Origin: Baffinella frigidus
Lineage: Eukaryota > Cryptophyceae > Cryptomonadales > Baffinellaceae
Reading direction: 5' to 3'
Length of the DNA: 10,033 nt
Assembly: GCA_026770585.1 (NCBI GenBank)
Contig: MU646867.1
Location: 103,748 to 113,780, forward strand
Of the stretch, positions 1 to 6,109 are shown piece after piece. The stretch's first letter is position 1. Every line of letters starts with the position of its first letter. A model generated the notes under the pieces. The model worked only from the letters and a program-made list of their open reading frames with translations, had not been told where the DNA came from and made no database searches. Both the position numbers and the translations under genes were made by a program.

Positions 1-107
1 CGCGTCCCCCCCTTCTCCACCCCTCCTCGTTTGCTCCCCGCTCCTCTCCCCTCTTCGTCGTTGCTCCCTCACGAGGGCCGTCATCCCTGGAACTTGGCCC
101 CCAAAGC
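1..107. other. C-rich leader, no gene seen
   Basis: This is pyrimidine-rich sequence outside the first telomere-like array, with clusters of C and CTCC. No open frame or hairpin of note is seen. Its presence means the telomere-like array does not reach the window edge, so the array is interstitial or subtelomeric here, or the outer bases are assembly extension. Confidence 0.5.
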
Positions 108-330
108 CTAAAACCCTCGCTTAAACCCTAAACCCCTAAACCTGTCGCCTAAACCCTAAACCCCTAAACCACTAAACCCATAAACCCCTAAACCCCTGAA
201 CCCCTAAACCCCTGAACCCCTAAACCCATAAACCCCGAAACGCCTGAACCACCAAACCCCCAGACCCCCTAAACCCCCGGAACTCTAGAACCCCAACCCC
301 CACACCCTTCAATCCTGGAATCCTGAAACC
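108..330. repeat. Degenerate CCCTAAA telomere-like array
   Basis: Irregular heptamers and octamers of the CCCTAAA and CCCCTAAA type run through this stretch, with variants such as CCCTGAA, CCCATAA and CCCCGAAA. The C-rich strand is on top, the orientation expected at the left end of a chromosome. Decay is heavy compared with a functional telomere, so this is best read as subtelomeric or interstitial. Small open frames on the minus strand are translations of this repeat and are not genes. Confidence 0.85.
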
Positions 331-360
331 CCTGAAATCGAACAGCAGTACTGAGTGGTG

Positions 361-558
361 ATGGGTGGTGGAGACAGCACTGTGGTAATTGGTGGAAGAG
401 AGTGGCAATGGGTGGTAGAGGCTAGTGCTGAGTGGTGCTGAGTGCAAAGTACTGAGTGCAAAACTGCGGAGCAGGTAATGGGTGGTAGAGACAGCACTGT
501 GGTAATTGGTGGTAGAGACTAGTGCTTAGTGGTACTGAGTGCGAAACTGCGGAGCAGG
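361..558. repeat. Imperfect tandem duplication of a GGTGGTAGAGA-type repeat
   Basis: Two copies lie side by side: 361-475 (115 bp) and 478-558 (81 bp). Each starts with atgggtggt(g/a)gagacagc, continues through actgtggtaattggtgg, and ends with aaactgcggagcagg. Copy 2 lacks about 34 bp from the middle of copy 1, where copy 1 itself contains a sub-duplication of the 'ggtggtagag' and 'ctgagtg' motifs. It separates the two telomere-like arrays. No coding signal is seen. Confidence 0.8.
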
Positions 559-607
559 AAAGGCAAGATGAAGGGATGCAAGGTGCTCTGCGGGTACTCT
601 CCCTCCA

Positions 608-848
608 CCCTAAACCCTAAACCCTAAACCCTGAACCCTGAACCCTAAACCCTAAACCCTGAACCCTAAACCCTGAACCCTGAACCCAAAACCCTAAACC
701 GTAAACCCTAAACCCTAGACCCTGAACCCTAAACCCTAAACCCTAAACCCCAAACCCTAAACCCTAAAACCCTAAAACCCTAAAACCCTAAAACCCTAAA
801 ACCCACACCTCAAACCCCACACCCCAAACCCCACACCCCAAACCCCCC
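608..848. repeat. CCCTAAA telomere-like array with CCCCACA variants
   Basis: This array is more regular than the one at 108-330. Long stretches of CCCTAAA and CCCTGAA are followed by a run of CCCTAAAA octamers around 766-803, and then by CCCCACA/CCCCAAA variants at about 806-848. The C-rich strand is on top. The CCCCACA variant has a reverse-complement counterpart in the right-hand array (TGTGGGG around 9249-9265 and 9350-9360). Confidence 0.9.
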
Positions 849-849
849 A

Positions 850-1220
850 GGCAAGGAACGGCAACAGACGCCCCCACTGGCAAATTCGGCAAGGCATCGG
901 GGTCGCCAGAGGGCGCGCGCTCCCCCGCTCGCGTCCACAGCCCGGGGGGTGCCAAACCGTCGCCACTCGCGCGTGTGAAGCAGGACGCGGATGGCTCCCC
1001 CGTGACTCCAGGTGCCTCATCACCCGTTGTTATTTATGTCGCCTGCTGGATTGTGTCTCGGGTTTAGGCTTGGCTTTGGAGCCGTTTGATGGCCCCCACC
1101 GGCAAATTCGGCAAAGCACCCGGGTCCCCAGAGGGAGCGCTCCCCCGCTCGCGTGCACAGCCCCAGGGGTGCGAAAGCGATGCATTCCCTAGGTACCTTT
1201 TGGGCCGTTTCGATCCTTGT
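850..1220. repeat. Two diverged copies of a GC-rich dispersed unit (R1, R2)
   Basis: R1 (about 868-965) and R2 (about 1090-1220) share, in order, 'ggcaaattcggcaa', 'cgggtc(g/c)cc', 'cagaggg', 'gctcccccgctcgcgt' and 'cacagcccc'. R2 continues with 'gcgaaagcgatgcattccct', 'ggtacctttt' and 'gccgtttcg'. A third copy is at 1850-2115. A linker at 968-1016 ('gaagcaggacgcgga', 'gtgactccaggtgcc') recurs around element B and partly around element D, so the linker belongs to the same old repeat. A 107-residue plus-strand open frame at 1086-1409 runs through R2 into foldback A and is not judged a gene. Confidence 0.75.
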
Positions 1221-1307
1221 AGGGTCGTTCCCCCGCTCTTGCTCGCGCTGTTTCGCCCTTTGCGCAAAGTCCTGGAGGCGCGAAGGTTCGCCACTCTCAT
1301 AGTACCT

Positions 1308-1469
1308 GGATCTGATTTTAGATTCGTAAAGTGGCTCGTTCTGGTACAAATAATCAAACGAACGGGGCTACAAGTGACTTGTAGCCCCGGGGCTACAAGT
1401 AACTTGTAGCCCCGTTCGTTTTATTATTTGTACCAGAACGAGCCACATTACGAATCGAAAACCAGATCC
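1308..1469. mobile_element. Foldback element A (162 bp, double-palindrome core)
   Basis: The arms pair over nearly the full length. The left arm begins ggatctgatttt and the right arm ends with the reverse complement of ggatctggtttt. The parts gattcgtaa, gtggctcgttctggtac and aaacgaacggggctac match with only isolated mismatches. The core is two adjacent 25-nt palindromes, 1364-1388 and 1389-1413. Each has 12-nt arms around a single base (g in one, a in the other), and they meet at ccccgggg. No open frame encodes a transposase. It is either a non-autonomous foldback/MITE or a structured palindrome; target duplications are not clear. Confidence 0.8.
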
Positions 1470-1512
1470 AATCACTCTTAACTCGCGCGTCTGAAGCAGG
1501 ACGCGGACCCTG

Positions 1513-1650
1513 CCACCAACCCTCACAACTTGGGCAAATCGAAAAAGTCAAAGACACCAAACCCCCTTGGAGGCCGTCGGAATCCGACGGCCTTCAAGGG
1601 GATTTTTGGAGCCATTTTCCCCGATTTGCCCAGACTGTGAGGGTTGGTGG
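1513..1650. mobile_element. Foldback element B (138 bp, 29-bp TIRs)
   Basis: Terminal inverted repeats start with ccaccaaccctcaca and continue through gggcaaatcg, with three mismatches in 29 positions. A second hairpin is nested inside at about 1563-1603: ccccttggaggccgtcgga and its reverse complement with a single-base loop and one mismatch. The element sits between 'gaagcaggacgcgga' and 'gtgactccaggtgcc', which at 974-1016 are separated by only about 10 bp. That other copy therefore acts as a near-empty site and supports a real insertion. No coding capacity. Confidence 0.82.
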
Positions 1651-1686
1651 TGTGACTCCAGGTGCCGCTTGGGCCGTTCATAGTTA

Positions 1687-1823
1687 ATCTCCATACAAGT
1701 TTTAATTAATTGCTTTGGGGCAACGAAAATTACTACACGATTTGCTCATAAAAGTAATAGTGAAGCATCTTTGTAGTAAATTTCGTTGCGCCAAAAGCAA
1801 TTAATTAATACTTTTGTGGAGAT
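1687..1823. mobile_element. Foldback element C (137 bp)
   Basis: The arms read from atctcca through attaattgct and gcaacgaaa to ttactaca, about 50 bp each with scattered mismatches and small indels. A roughly 35-nt AT-rich loop separates them. The inner end of each arm carries the 16-nt motif CAACGAAAATTACTAC (1721-1736 on plus; 1773-1788 on minus as CAACGAAATTTACTAC), which recurs in element J and beside element F. No open frame; probably a non-autonomous MITE. Confidence 0.82.
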
Positions 1824-1849
1824 GAGAGTGTAAGTGTAGGGTTTAGCAG

Positions 1850-2115
1850 ACACGGACGCCCCCCCCCCGGCAAAGCGCCCGGGTCGCTGGACGGTGCAAG
1901 GAGATTACGGTGCAGGGTGCAGGGTGCAGGGTGCAGGGTGCAGGGTGCAGGGTGCAGGGTGCAGGGCGCAGGGCGCAGGGCGCAGGGTGTAGGGTGTAGG
2001 GTGTAGGGAGCAGGGTGTAGGGTGTGCTCCCCCGCGCGCGCGCGTGATCTCCCCTTGCACAGCCCCGGGGTTGCGAAAGAGATGTTTGCTCCTGGTACCC
2101 TTTGCGCCGTTTCGG
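1850..2115. repeat. Third copy of the GC-rich unit (R3), expanded by heptamers
   Basis: R3 has the same order of blocks as R1 and R2: a C run then ggcaaagc, cgggtcgc, gctcccccgcgcgcg, cacagccccgggg, gcgaaagagatg, ggtacccttt and gccgtttcgg. It is interrupted by a telomere-like heptamer array. The interruption is bounded by an imperfect inverted repeat: tgcaaggagattacg at 1895-1909, and a matching reverse complement at 2043-2059. Confidence 0.7.
1911..2022. repeat. Heptamer minisatellite, 16 units of (T/C)G(C/T)AGGG
   Basis: Sixteen uninterrupted 7-bp units: eight tgcaggg, three cgcaggg, three tgtaggg, one agcaggg and one tgtaggg. The period and AGGG end match the TTTAGGG telomere repeat, and tgtaggg is one change from it. 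Variants are grouped in blocks, as expected if units spread by slippage or unequal exchange. The G-rich strand is on top, opposite to the left telomere-like arrays. Confidence 0.92.
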
Positions 2116-2148
2116 CTCAAAATGCTACGAGGCACGTCAACCCCGGAT

Positions 2149-2356
2149 ATCCGGTGTGACGTACCCTAACACATACCCGTCGGGGCCGGACTGATTGAGT
2201 ATGTGTGGAGGGTAGTTATGCGTTATGGTGTCCACCCTTCAGGCATACTTCCTTGCAGGGGGAAATCGGGGGCCGGCCGAAGGAGTATGTGTGGAGGGTA
2301 AGTATGTGTTGCGGTAGCCTGTGTTAGGGTAGGTGGACTGTATCCGGTGTGACGTG
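2149..2356. repeat. Segment bounded by a direct repeat with an internal ~45-bp duplication
   Basis: 'tatccggtgtgacgt(a/g)cc' occurs at about 2148-2164 and 2341-2358. Just inside are inverted copies of accctaacaca (about 2163-2173 and 2321-2331). Between them a ~45-bp block is duplicated directly at about 2184-2230 and 2268-2314, sharing gagtatgtgtggagggta. This looks like an insertion with subterminal inverted repeats and a long flanking duplication, but it has decayed. No gene is seen. Confidence 0.55.
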
Positions 2357-2361
2357 CCTGA

Positions 2362-2410
2362 CAATTGTTGACTGTTGGCGTGTTTCCTAAGAAACAATCC
2401 AACAATTAAC
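2362..2410 (-). repeat. Diverged fragment of the D-family left half
   Basis: Read on the minus strand, this block matches the left interior of elements D (2742-2791) and E (9569-9619). Shared parts include aatt(a/g)ttggatt, ggaaacacgcca and agtca. Identity is roughly three quarters by eye, much lower than between D and E. It is therefore an older relative or the source of that half. Confidence 0.6.
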
Positions 2411-2713
2411 TATAGAATGTTCCTTGTAGTGTTCTGAGTGGTAGTCCCGACACCTCATAGATTACGTCTCAGATTTGGTTTGACGGTGGAGACATTTCGT
2501 ACCGTTCAGGTTCGCAATACCCTTTCATGAAAGTCCCCCCCCCGGGGAAACTTGCCAGGTCCAGACATAGTAAGGATTGACAGATAGAAAGCTCTTTCTT
2601 GATTCTGTGGGTGGTGGTGCATGGCCGTTCTTAGTTGGTGGAGTGATTTGTCTGGTTAATTCCGTTAACGAACCTCAGCCCCCCCCCCCCTCGCGTGCCC
2701 CAAGGATGGCTCC
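2411..2713. other. Intergenic stretch, no gene seen
   Basis: Mixed-composition sequence with homopolymer C runs (2535-2543 and 2679-2690). A short 'catagattacgtctcagattt' type motif resembles the satellite at 4150-4500. No open frame of useful length, splice-flanked exon or RNA gene is recognised. The right edge (ggatggctcc) matches the linker of the R units and is where element D inserted. Confidence 0.5.
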
Positions 2714-2893
2714 CCACACGAGGCTATCCATGCGAACAGATTCATAAGTCAATTATTGGATTATTGCCCAGGAAACACGCCAAAAGTCAGCATTTGATCA
2801 CGTTTCCGTACGGACGTCGTACGGAAACATGATCATTTCCCCACAAATTTTAAAATTTTCTTTTACTCTGTTCGCATGGATAGCCTCGTGTGG
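2714..2893. mobile_element. Foldback element D (180 bp, 27-bp perfect TIRs)
   Basis: The termini are perfect 27-bp inverted repeats starting ccacacgaggctatcc and ending gcgaacaga. A central hairpin lies at 2795-2835, with 18-nt arms (tgatcacgtttccgtacg), one mismatch and a 5-nt loop. The two halves between TIR and hairpin are not complementary: the left has the 'ttattggattattgccc' block and the right has 'tttccccacaaattttaaaa'. The element lies between ggatggctcc and ccccaggtgc, which are near neighbours in the linker at 990-1014, so that locus serves as an approximate empty site. A 2-bp duplication (cc) is possible. No coding capacity. Confidence 0.88.
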
Positions 2894-2916
2894 CCCCAGG
2901 TGCTGCGTGAGACCCC

Positions 2917-3015
2917 AAACCCTAAATCAGGTGATTTAGGGTTTGCCTGATTTAGGGTCTGGGGCCTAAACCCTACAGGTCTGGGGTCTCAACCCTAAAC
3001 TCCAAACCCTAAATC
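2917..3015. repeat. Inverted telomere-like patch
   Basis: A 28-bp perfect inverted repeat at 2917-2944 joins aaaccctaaatca to its reverse complement across gg. It is followed by further CCTAAACCC and TGATTTAGGGTCTGGGG units in mixed orientation up to about 3015. It resembles a head-to-head junction of short telomere-like tracts, or a small hairpin built from them. Confidence 0.75.
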
Positions 3016-3071
3016 ACGCCCAGGGTCGCCGTAATAGGAAGTCGCCGGTGCTGCTTGAGACCTAAACCACG

Positions 3072-3266
3072 TAACCGTGGTTCGTGAAATGGCTCCAATA
3101 ACGGTTATTACTCCTCCTGGGACCGTACAATAGGATTCTTCAGTGGGAGACATATCAGCAGAATATCAGCTGTTTTGCTGATATTGCTGATAAGTGCGGA
3201 TACGTATGAGCACCGAGCTGATATAACAACCCTACAATAACCGTGGTTCGTGAAATGGCTCCAATA
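3072..3266. repeat. Segment with 29-bp exact direct repeats and inner hairpin
   Basis: A 29-bp sequence beginning taaccgtggttcgtgaa occurs exactly at 3072-3100 and 3238-3266. The inner edges carry inverted acggttatt (3101-3109) and aataaccgt (3237-3245). A hairpin at 3153-3192 pairs tatcagca..aatatcagc with its complement. The arrangement fits an insertion with short TIRs flanked by a long duplication, or a tandem segmental duplication later filled. An overlapping 73-residue minus-strand open frame has no recognisable domain. Confidence 0.65.
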
Positions 3267-3325
3267 CCCCAGCGACCTCCCAATAAGCTCCCAGGCGGCT
3301 ACGGAGTTCGAGGCGCCGTGCTCAA

Positions 3326-3495
3326 CCACACGAGGCCACCCAGGCGAACAGAATAAAAGGGACTTTTAAAGTTTTGTGGGGAAATGATCACGTTTCCGCC
3401 CGCTGAGCGGTCGGCCGGTTACCTTATCCGTGATCATTTCCCCACAAAACTTTAAAAGTCCCTTTTATTCTGTTCGCCTGGGTAGCCTCGTGTGG
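3326..3495. mobile_element. Foldback element D-prime (170 bp, 67-bp arms with one mismatch)
   Basis: Arms of 67 bp begin ccacacgagg and run through gcgaacagaataaaaggg and gtggggaaatgatcacg. They differ at one position only, so this copy is young or maintained by gene conversion. The TIR and 'tttccccacaaa' block match elements D and E, but both arms here carry the right-half type. The 36-nt loop is unrelated to the hairpin tips of D and E. The flanks are aa on both sides, which allows a 2-bp target duplication. No coding capacity. Confidence 0.9.
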
Positions 3496-3546
3496 AAACC
3501 CAAACCCAGCGAGGAAATTGGAGAATCCTGGAGTGGGACCACGTAA

Positions 3547-3645
3547 CCTTGATGGTCAAAAGCACCCCCCTCCTAGCCAGCAGGTCCCGCAGGATTTTGA
3601 CCATCAAGGGAGGGAGAGAGAGAATTTTGACCATCAAGGGAGAGA
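3547..3645. repeat. Inverted and tandem TTTTGACCATCAAGGGAG repeat
   Basis: ccttgatggtcaaaa at 3547-3561 is the perfect reverse complement of ttttgaccatcaagg at 3595-3609. The latter is repeated directly at about 3627-3641, separated by a GGGAGAGAGA purine tract. The hairpin loop is 33 nt. Short open frames on both strands cross it, as expected for a palindrome, and are not judged genes. Confidence 0.7.
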
Positions 3646-3660
3646 GAGAAAAAGGGAGAA

Positions 3661-3690
3661 CCCCTGAACCCTAAACCCTAACCCTGAAGC
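3661..3690. repeat. Short telomere-like patch
   Basis: About four CCCTGAA/CCCTAAA units lie between the AGGGAGAGA tract and the satellite block. This is an interstitial telomere-like seed with C-rich strand on top. Confidence 0.75.
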
Positions 3691-3713
3691 AGGGGCAGGA
3701 TCGCCCGGCACCC

Positions 3714-4512
3714 CCGGCGACTCCCCATTGCGATCCGTGGTCTATGCTCCGCGCCCCGGGTACTATCCCCGTACCACGCCAGGCCGTTACTGGGGATTTC
3801 AGAACGCAACGTTTCGTGTTGTGGTCCTAAATGAGGCTTGGTGTCGGGTACTATCCCCCTCAGATTGTATCTCATGTTGTGGCTAGCCCCGTCAGATTGT
3901 ATCTCACGTTGTGGCGCGGCGTTGGAGCGATTTGACCACTTTTAGAGTTTATAGCATCAGGAATTGTATTCGTGGTCTATGCTCCGCGTCCTGGGTACTA
4001 TCCCCGCACCACGCCAGGCCGTTACTGGGAATTTCAGAACGCAACGTTTCGTGTTGTGGTCCTCAATGAGGCTTGGTATTGGAGCCATTTTAATAGTTTT
4101 ATGGTTTGGTCGGTCCGGCGACTCCCCATTACGATCCGTGGTCTGTGCCGGGTACTATCCCCGCTACCTAACAGATCATATCTCAGATTTTGGCTAGTCA
4201 CGTCAGACTACATCTCAGACTACATCTCAGATTTTTTCTCTGTGTTGGGGCCGTTTCCTACTGTTAGGCTTTATGACACCAGGATTTGTACTGGAAATCC
4301 TTCAGATAGACGTTTCGCGAAACAAACCCTAGGTTTATGCCACCAGGATTTTCCCGGGACCGCGCGGTCCGGCGACTCCCTATTGCGATCCGTGGTGCAT
4401 GTTCCGCGTCCCGGGTACTAACCCCCGCCACCTAACAGATCGTATCTCAGATTTTGGCTAGTCACGTCAGACTATATCTCAGACTACATCTCAGACTTTG
4501 GCTCTGCGTTAC
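3714..4512. repeat. Degenerate duplicated satellite block
   Basis: Two pairs of related copies are visible. The first pair, 3736-3842 and 3971-4077, are both 107 bp without indels and differ at about five positions. They share gtctatgctccgcg, gggtactatccccg, aggccgttactggg and aacgcaacgtttcgtgttg. The second pair starts ccggcgactcc at 4115 and 4369 and runs through gatccgtgg, cctaacagatc, tctcagattttggctag and repeated agactacatctcag motifs. The cgatccgtgg anchor recurs at irregular spacings (235, 166 and 254 bp), so it is a complex, partly deleted satellite. Plus-strand open frames here (up to 149 residues) follow the repeat and show no domain. Confidence 0.75.
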
Positions 4513-4641
4513 AATGTTTTTGTGTACCACGAAACGCTTTTACCGCGAAACGTTGGGTTTAAGATTCTCACTTGTGACCTGGCGTGGAAACCATTACGGT
4601 CGTCTTATACGCGCGTATGGCCGGCTTACACGATATCAAGT
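4513..4641. other. Transition sequence with CGTTTCG/CGAAACG motifs
   Basis: The motif CGAAACG recurs here in 'ccacgaaacgc' and 'ccgcgaaacgttggg', and appears inverted upstream in 'gacgtttcgcgaaac' near 4310 and in the 107-bp satellite copies. A 92-residue plus-strand frame (4454-4732) spans this area, but it begins inside the satellite and ends in a repeat, so it is not called a gene. Confidence 0.4.
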
Positions 4642-4847
4642 AATTCGTCACCGGGGGGGGCAGGTACGGGACGGTTTGGGCCGCGAATCTGTCCACATAA
4701 AAAGGGTTAAGATAGCATCATTGTATGCCTAGAACAGCATGTACGCCCTTATCTTCGGCATCGGAAGCCTAAGATAGCGGGACAGAATCTGTCTTGTTCC
4801 AAAATTAAATTCGTCACCGTGGGCAGATATGGGACGGTTTGGGCCGC
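4642..4847. repeat. ~40-bp direct repeat flanking a 120-bp spacer
   Basis: The sequence aattcgtcaccg..ggcag(g/a)ta(c/t)gggacggtttgggccgc occurs at 4642-4683 and 4808-4847. The spacer holds two 'taagatagc' motifs, and gaatctgtcc/ggacagaatctgtc near its edges. The spacer could be an insertion with target-region duplication or simple segmental duplication. No gene is seen. Confidence 0.7.
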
Positions 4848-4920
4848 AGAGGGGAACCACGCGAGTTTGGAGGCGAGTGATTGCAAATTCGCCGCACATG
4901 AGAAGGTCTGAATCCGACCG

Positions 4921-4964
4921 TTATTTGACCATTATTTGACCATTATTTGACCATTATTTGACCA
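4921..4964. repeat. Four exact 11-bp units (TTATTTGACCA)
   Basis: Four uninterrupted identical copies of ttatttgacca make a 44-bp minisatellite. It is flanked by related ggtctg and agtctg sequences. Perfect identity suggests recent slippage. Confidence 0.95.
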
Positions 4965-5028
4965 GTCTGTCGTCCCTGTAAGAGGCTCATAACCTGCGAC
5001 TTCCTGATACCTCATAACCTCTTCGCAG

Positions 5029-5103
5029 GTGCTCTGGAGCGGCGGTCCCCGCGCGTCATCCATGCTCCTCAAGGACAACCAATACGTGACTTGTGTTGGC
5101 TAT
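5029..5103 (+). other. Exon-like segment, copy 1
   Basis: The segment starts after cctcttcgcag, a plausible 3' splice site. In the frame opened by gtg it reads VLWSGGPRASSMLLKDNQY followed by VTCVGYH. It is followed at once by (CA) and CT microsatellite. Compared with copies 2 and 3, most codon differences are silent (CTC/TTG, GGC/GGT, TCC/TCT, AAG/AAA), with changes at TCA/GCA and ATG/GGG/GTG. A possible donor is GTGACT after caatac, which is the point where copy 3 diverges. I do not recognise a protein family. It may be a decayed or duplicated exon of an unknown gene, or only a repeat module. Confidence 0.4.
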
Positions 5104-5303
5104 CACACACACACTCTCTCTCGCTCGCTCTCTCTCACACACACTCTCTCGCTCTCTCTCGCTCTCTCTCTCACCCTCTCGCTCTCTCTCACACACACAC
5201 ACACACTCTCTCTCTCTCTCTCTCTCGCTCTCTCTCTCACCCTCTCTCTCTCACACACCCTCTCTCTCTCTCGCTCTCGCTCTCGCCCTCTCTCTCTCTC
5301 TAT
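5104..5303. repeat. CT/CA microsatellite block 1
   Basis: (CA)n and (CT)n tracts are interspersed with CTCG and CACC units. They lack stop codons in several frames, which creates long Leu-Ser frames on plus and Arg-Glu frames on minus. These are translation artefacts. On plus, the tract leads into 'tatggcag', so it could also act as a polypyrimidine tract before copy 2 of the exon-like segment. Confidence 0.95.
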
Positions 5304-5308
5304 GGCAG

Positions 5309-5383
5309 GTGTTGTGGAGCGGCGGTCCCCGCGCGGCATCCGGGCTCCTCAAGGACAACCAATACGTGACTTGTGTTGGCTAT
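5309..5383 (+). other. Exon-like segment, copy 2
   Basis: It lies 280 bp after copy 1 and differs from it at five positions over about 75 nt. It is preceded by CT repeat and tatggcag, a strong-looking 3' splice site. In the gtg frame it reads VLWSGGPRAASGLLKDNQY then VTCVGYH, and it ends in cacacaca as copy 1 does. Relative to copies 1 and 3 it lies in a different reading frame, so the three would only join through splicing. The function is unknown. Confidence 0.4.
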
Positions 5384-5544
5384 CACACACACACTCTCAC
5401 TCTCTCGCTCTCTCTCTCTCACACACACACACTCTCGCTCTCTCTCGCGCTCGCTCTCTCGCTCTCTCTCTTACACTCTCTCGCTCTCTCTCTCTCACCC
5501 TCTCACCCTCTCTCTCTCACACACACCCTCTCTCTCTCTCTCTA
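5384..5544. repeat. CT/CA microsatellite block 2
   Basis: Same composition as block 1: (CA), (CT), CTCG and CACC units, ending in a CT tract and tatggcag. No independent coding content. Confidence 0.95.
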
Positions 5545-5550
5545 TGGCAG

Positions 5551-5644
5551 GTGTTGTGGAGCGGTGGTCCCCGCGCGTCATCTGTGCTCCTCAAAGACAA
5601 CCAATACGACGTCCAACCGCACAACCCGATCCAGACTTTTCCAG
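5551..5644 (+). other. Exon-like segment, copy 3, with splice-like borders
   Basis: A 94-bp segment lies between tatggcag (acceptor-like, after a long CT tract) and ccag/gtatgc (donor-like), followed by more CT repeat. Its frame reads VLWSGGPRASSVLLKDNQY then DVQPHNPIQTFPG. The first 19 codons match copies 1 and 2, and the C-terminal part is unique because the 'gtgacttgtgttggc' tail is absent. It would therefore be the complete version of the exon, with copies 1 and 2 ending at a new donor or degenerating. Family not recognised; inference only. Confidence 0.42.
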
Positions 5645-5654
5645 GTATGCCGAA

Positions 5655-5952
5655 CCCTCTCTCTCTCTCGCTCTCTCGCTCTCTCTCACTCTCTCTCTCT
5701 CTCTCGCTCCCTCCCTCCCTCCCTCCCTCTCTCTCTCTCCCTCTCTCTCCCTCTCTCTCCCTCTCCCTCTCTCTCTCACACACACACTCTCTCTCTCTCT
5801 CTCCCTCCCTCTCTCTCTCTATCTCTCTCTCCCTCTCTCTCTCGCTCGCTCTCTCTCCCTCCCTCCCTCCCTCCCTCCCTCCCTCCCTCCCTCCCTCCCT
5901 CCCTCCCTCCATCCCTCTTTCTCTCTCTCCCTCTCCCTCTCTCTCTCTCCCT
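5655..5952. repeat. CT microsatellite block 3 with (CCCT)n tract
   Basis: Long CT/CTCG/CTCC tract, including CCCT arrays at about 5709-5730 and 5857-5910 (about 13 units). On the minus strand the latter is (GGGA)n, with G3 runs able to form a G-quadruplex. The Leu-Ser-Pro and Arg-Glu-Gly frames across it are low-complexity artefacts. Confidence 0.95.
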
Positions 5953-5953
5953 T

Positions 5954-6001
5954 TGATCGGGCGCGGTTCAAGCGAACGTTCGCTTGAACCGCGCCCCATC
6001 A
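5954..6001. repeat. 48-bp near-perfect palindrome
   Basis: The centre is aac/gtt at 5977/5978. Perfect pairing runs from 5959 to 5996 (38 bp), then one mismatch (5958/5997), then four more pairs out to 5954/6001. The core reads gcgcggttcaagcgaac on each strand. With no loop it can form a cruciform, or it may be a minimal foldback. It closes the CT block exactly. Confidence 0.93.
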
Positions 6002-6070
6002 TTTCCGCTTTTGTCGAAACCCTGCACCCTCAACTCATCTGAGAGAATGCATTTTCAAAATCCTTCCTGC

Positions 6071-6086
6071 CAACGAAAGTCACTAC
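6071..6086 (+). repeat. Solo copy of the shared 16-nt foldback motif
   Basis: Reads CAACGAAAGTCACTAC, two changes from the consensus seen inside elements C and J. It lies about 24 bp left of foldback F and is not itself inside an obvious long inverted repeat. Confidence 0.6.
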
Positions 6087-6109
6087 TCGATTGGATCGTA
6101 CTAGTAATG

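Noticed and set aside
361-558. CRISPR-like spaced repeat
   Set aside because: Repeats are imperfect, contiguous and of unequal length without regular spacers; this is a eukaryotic-type tandem duplication.
1086-1409. 107-residue plus-strand frame and 97- and 109-residue minus-strand frames over the same DNA
   Set aside because: They overlap on both strands across repeat R2 and foldback A, with no recognisable domain.
1905-2135. 76-residue minus-strand frame rich in APCTLHP repeats
   Set aside because: It is the direct translation of the heptamer minisatellite.
3972-4421. 149-residue plus-strand open frame
   Set aside because: It follows a duplicated satellite whose copies differ by offsets that do not keep one frame. 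No domain or frame-specific conservation is visible.
4740-4780. Possible small structured RNA around 'cttatcttcggcatcggaagcctaag'
   Set aside because: Pairing is short and interrupted; no tRNA or snRNA features could be confirmed by eye.
5029-6042. 337-residue plus-strand open frame and overlapping 287-, 204- and 161-residue frames
   Set aside because: They are mostly Leu-Ser-Pro or Arg-Glu translations of CT/CA microsatellite, which lacks stop codons in several frames. Only the short exon-like segments within them have any coding hint.
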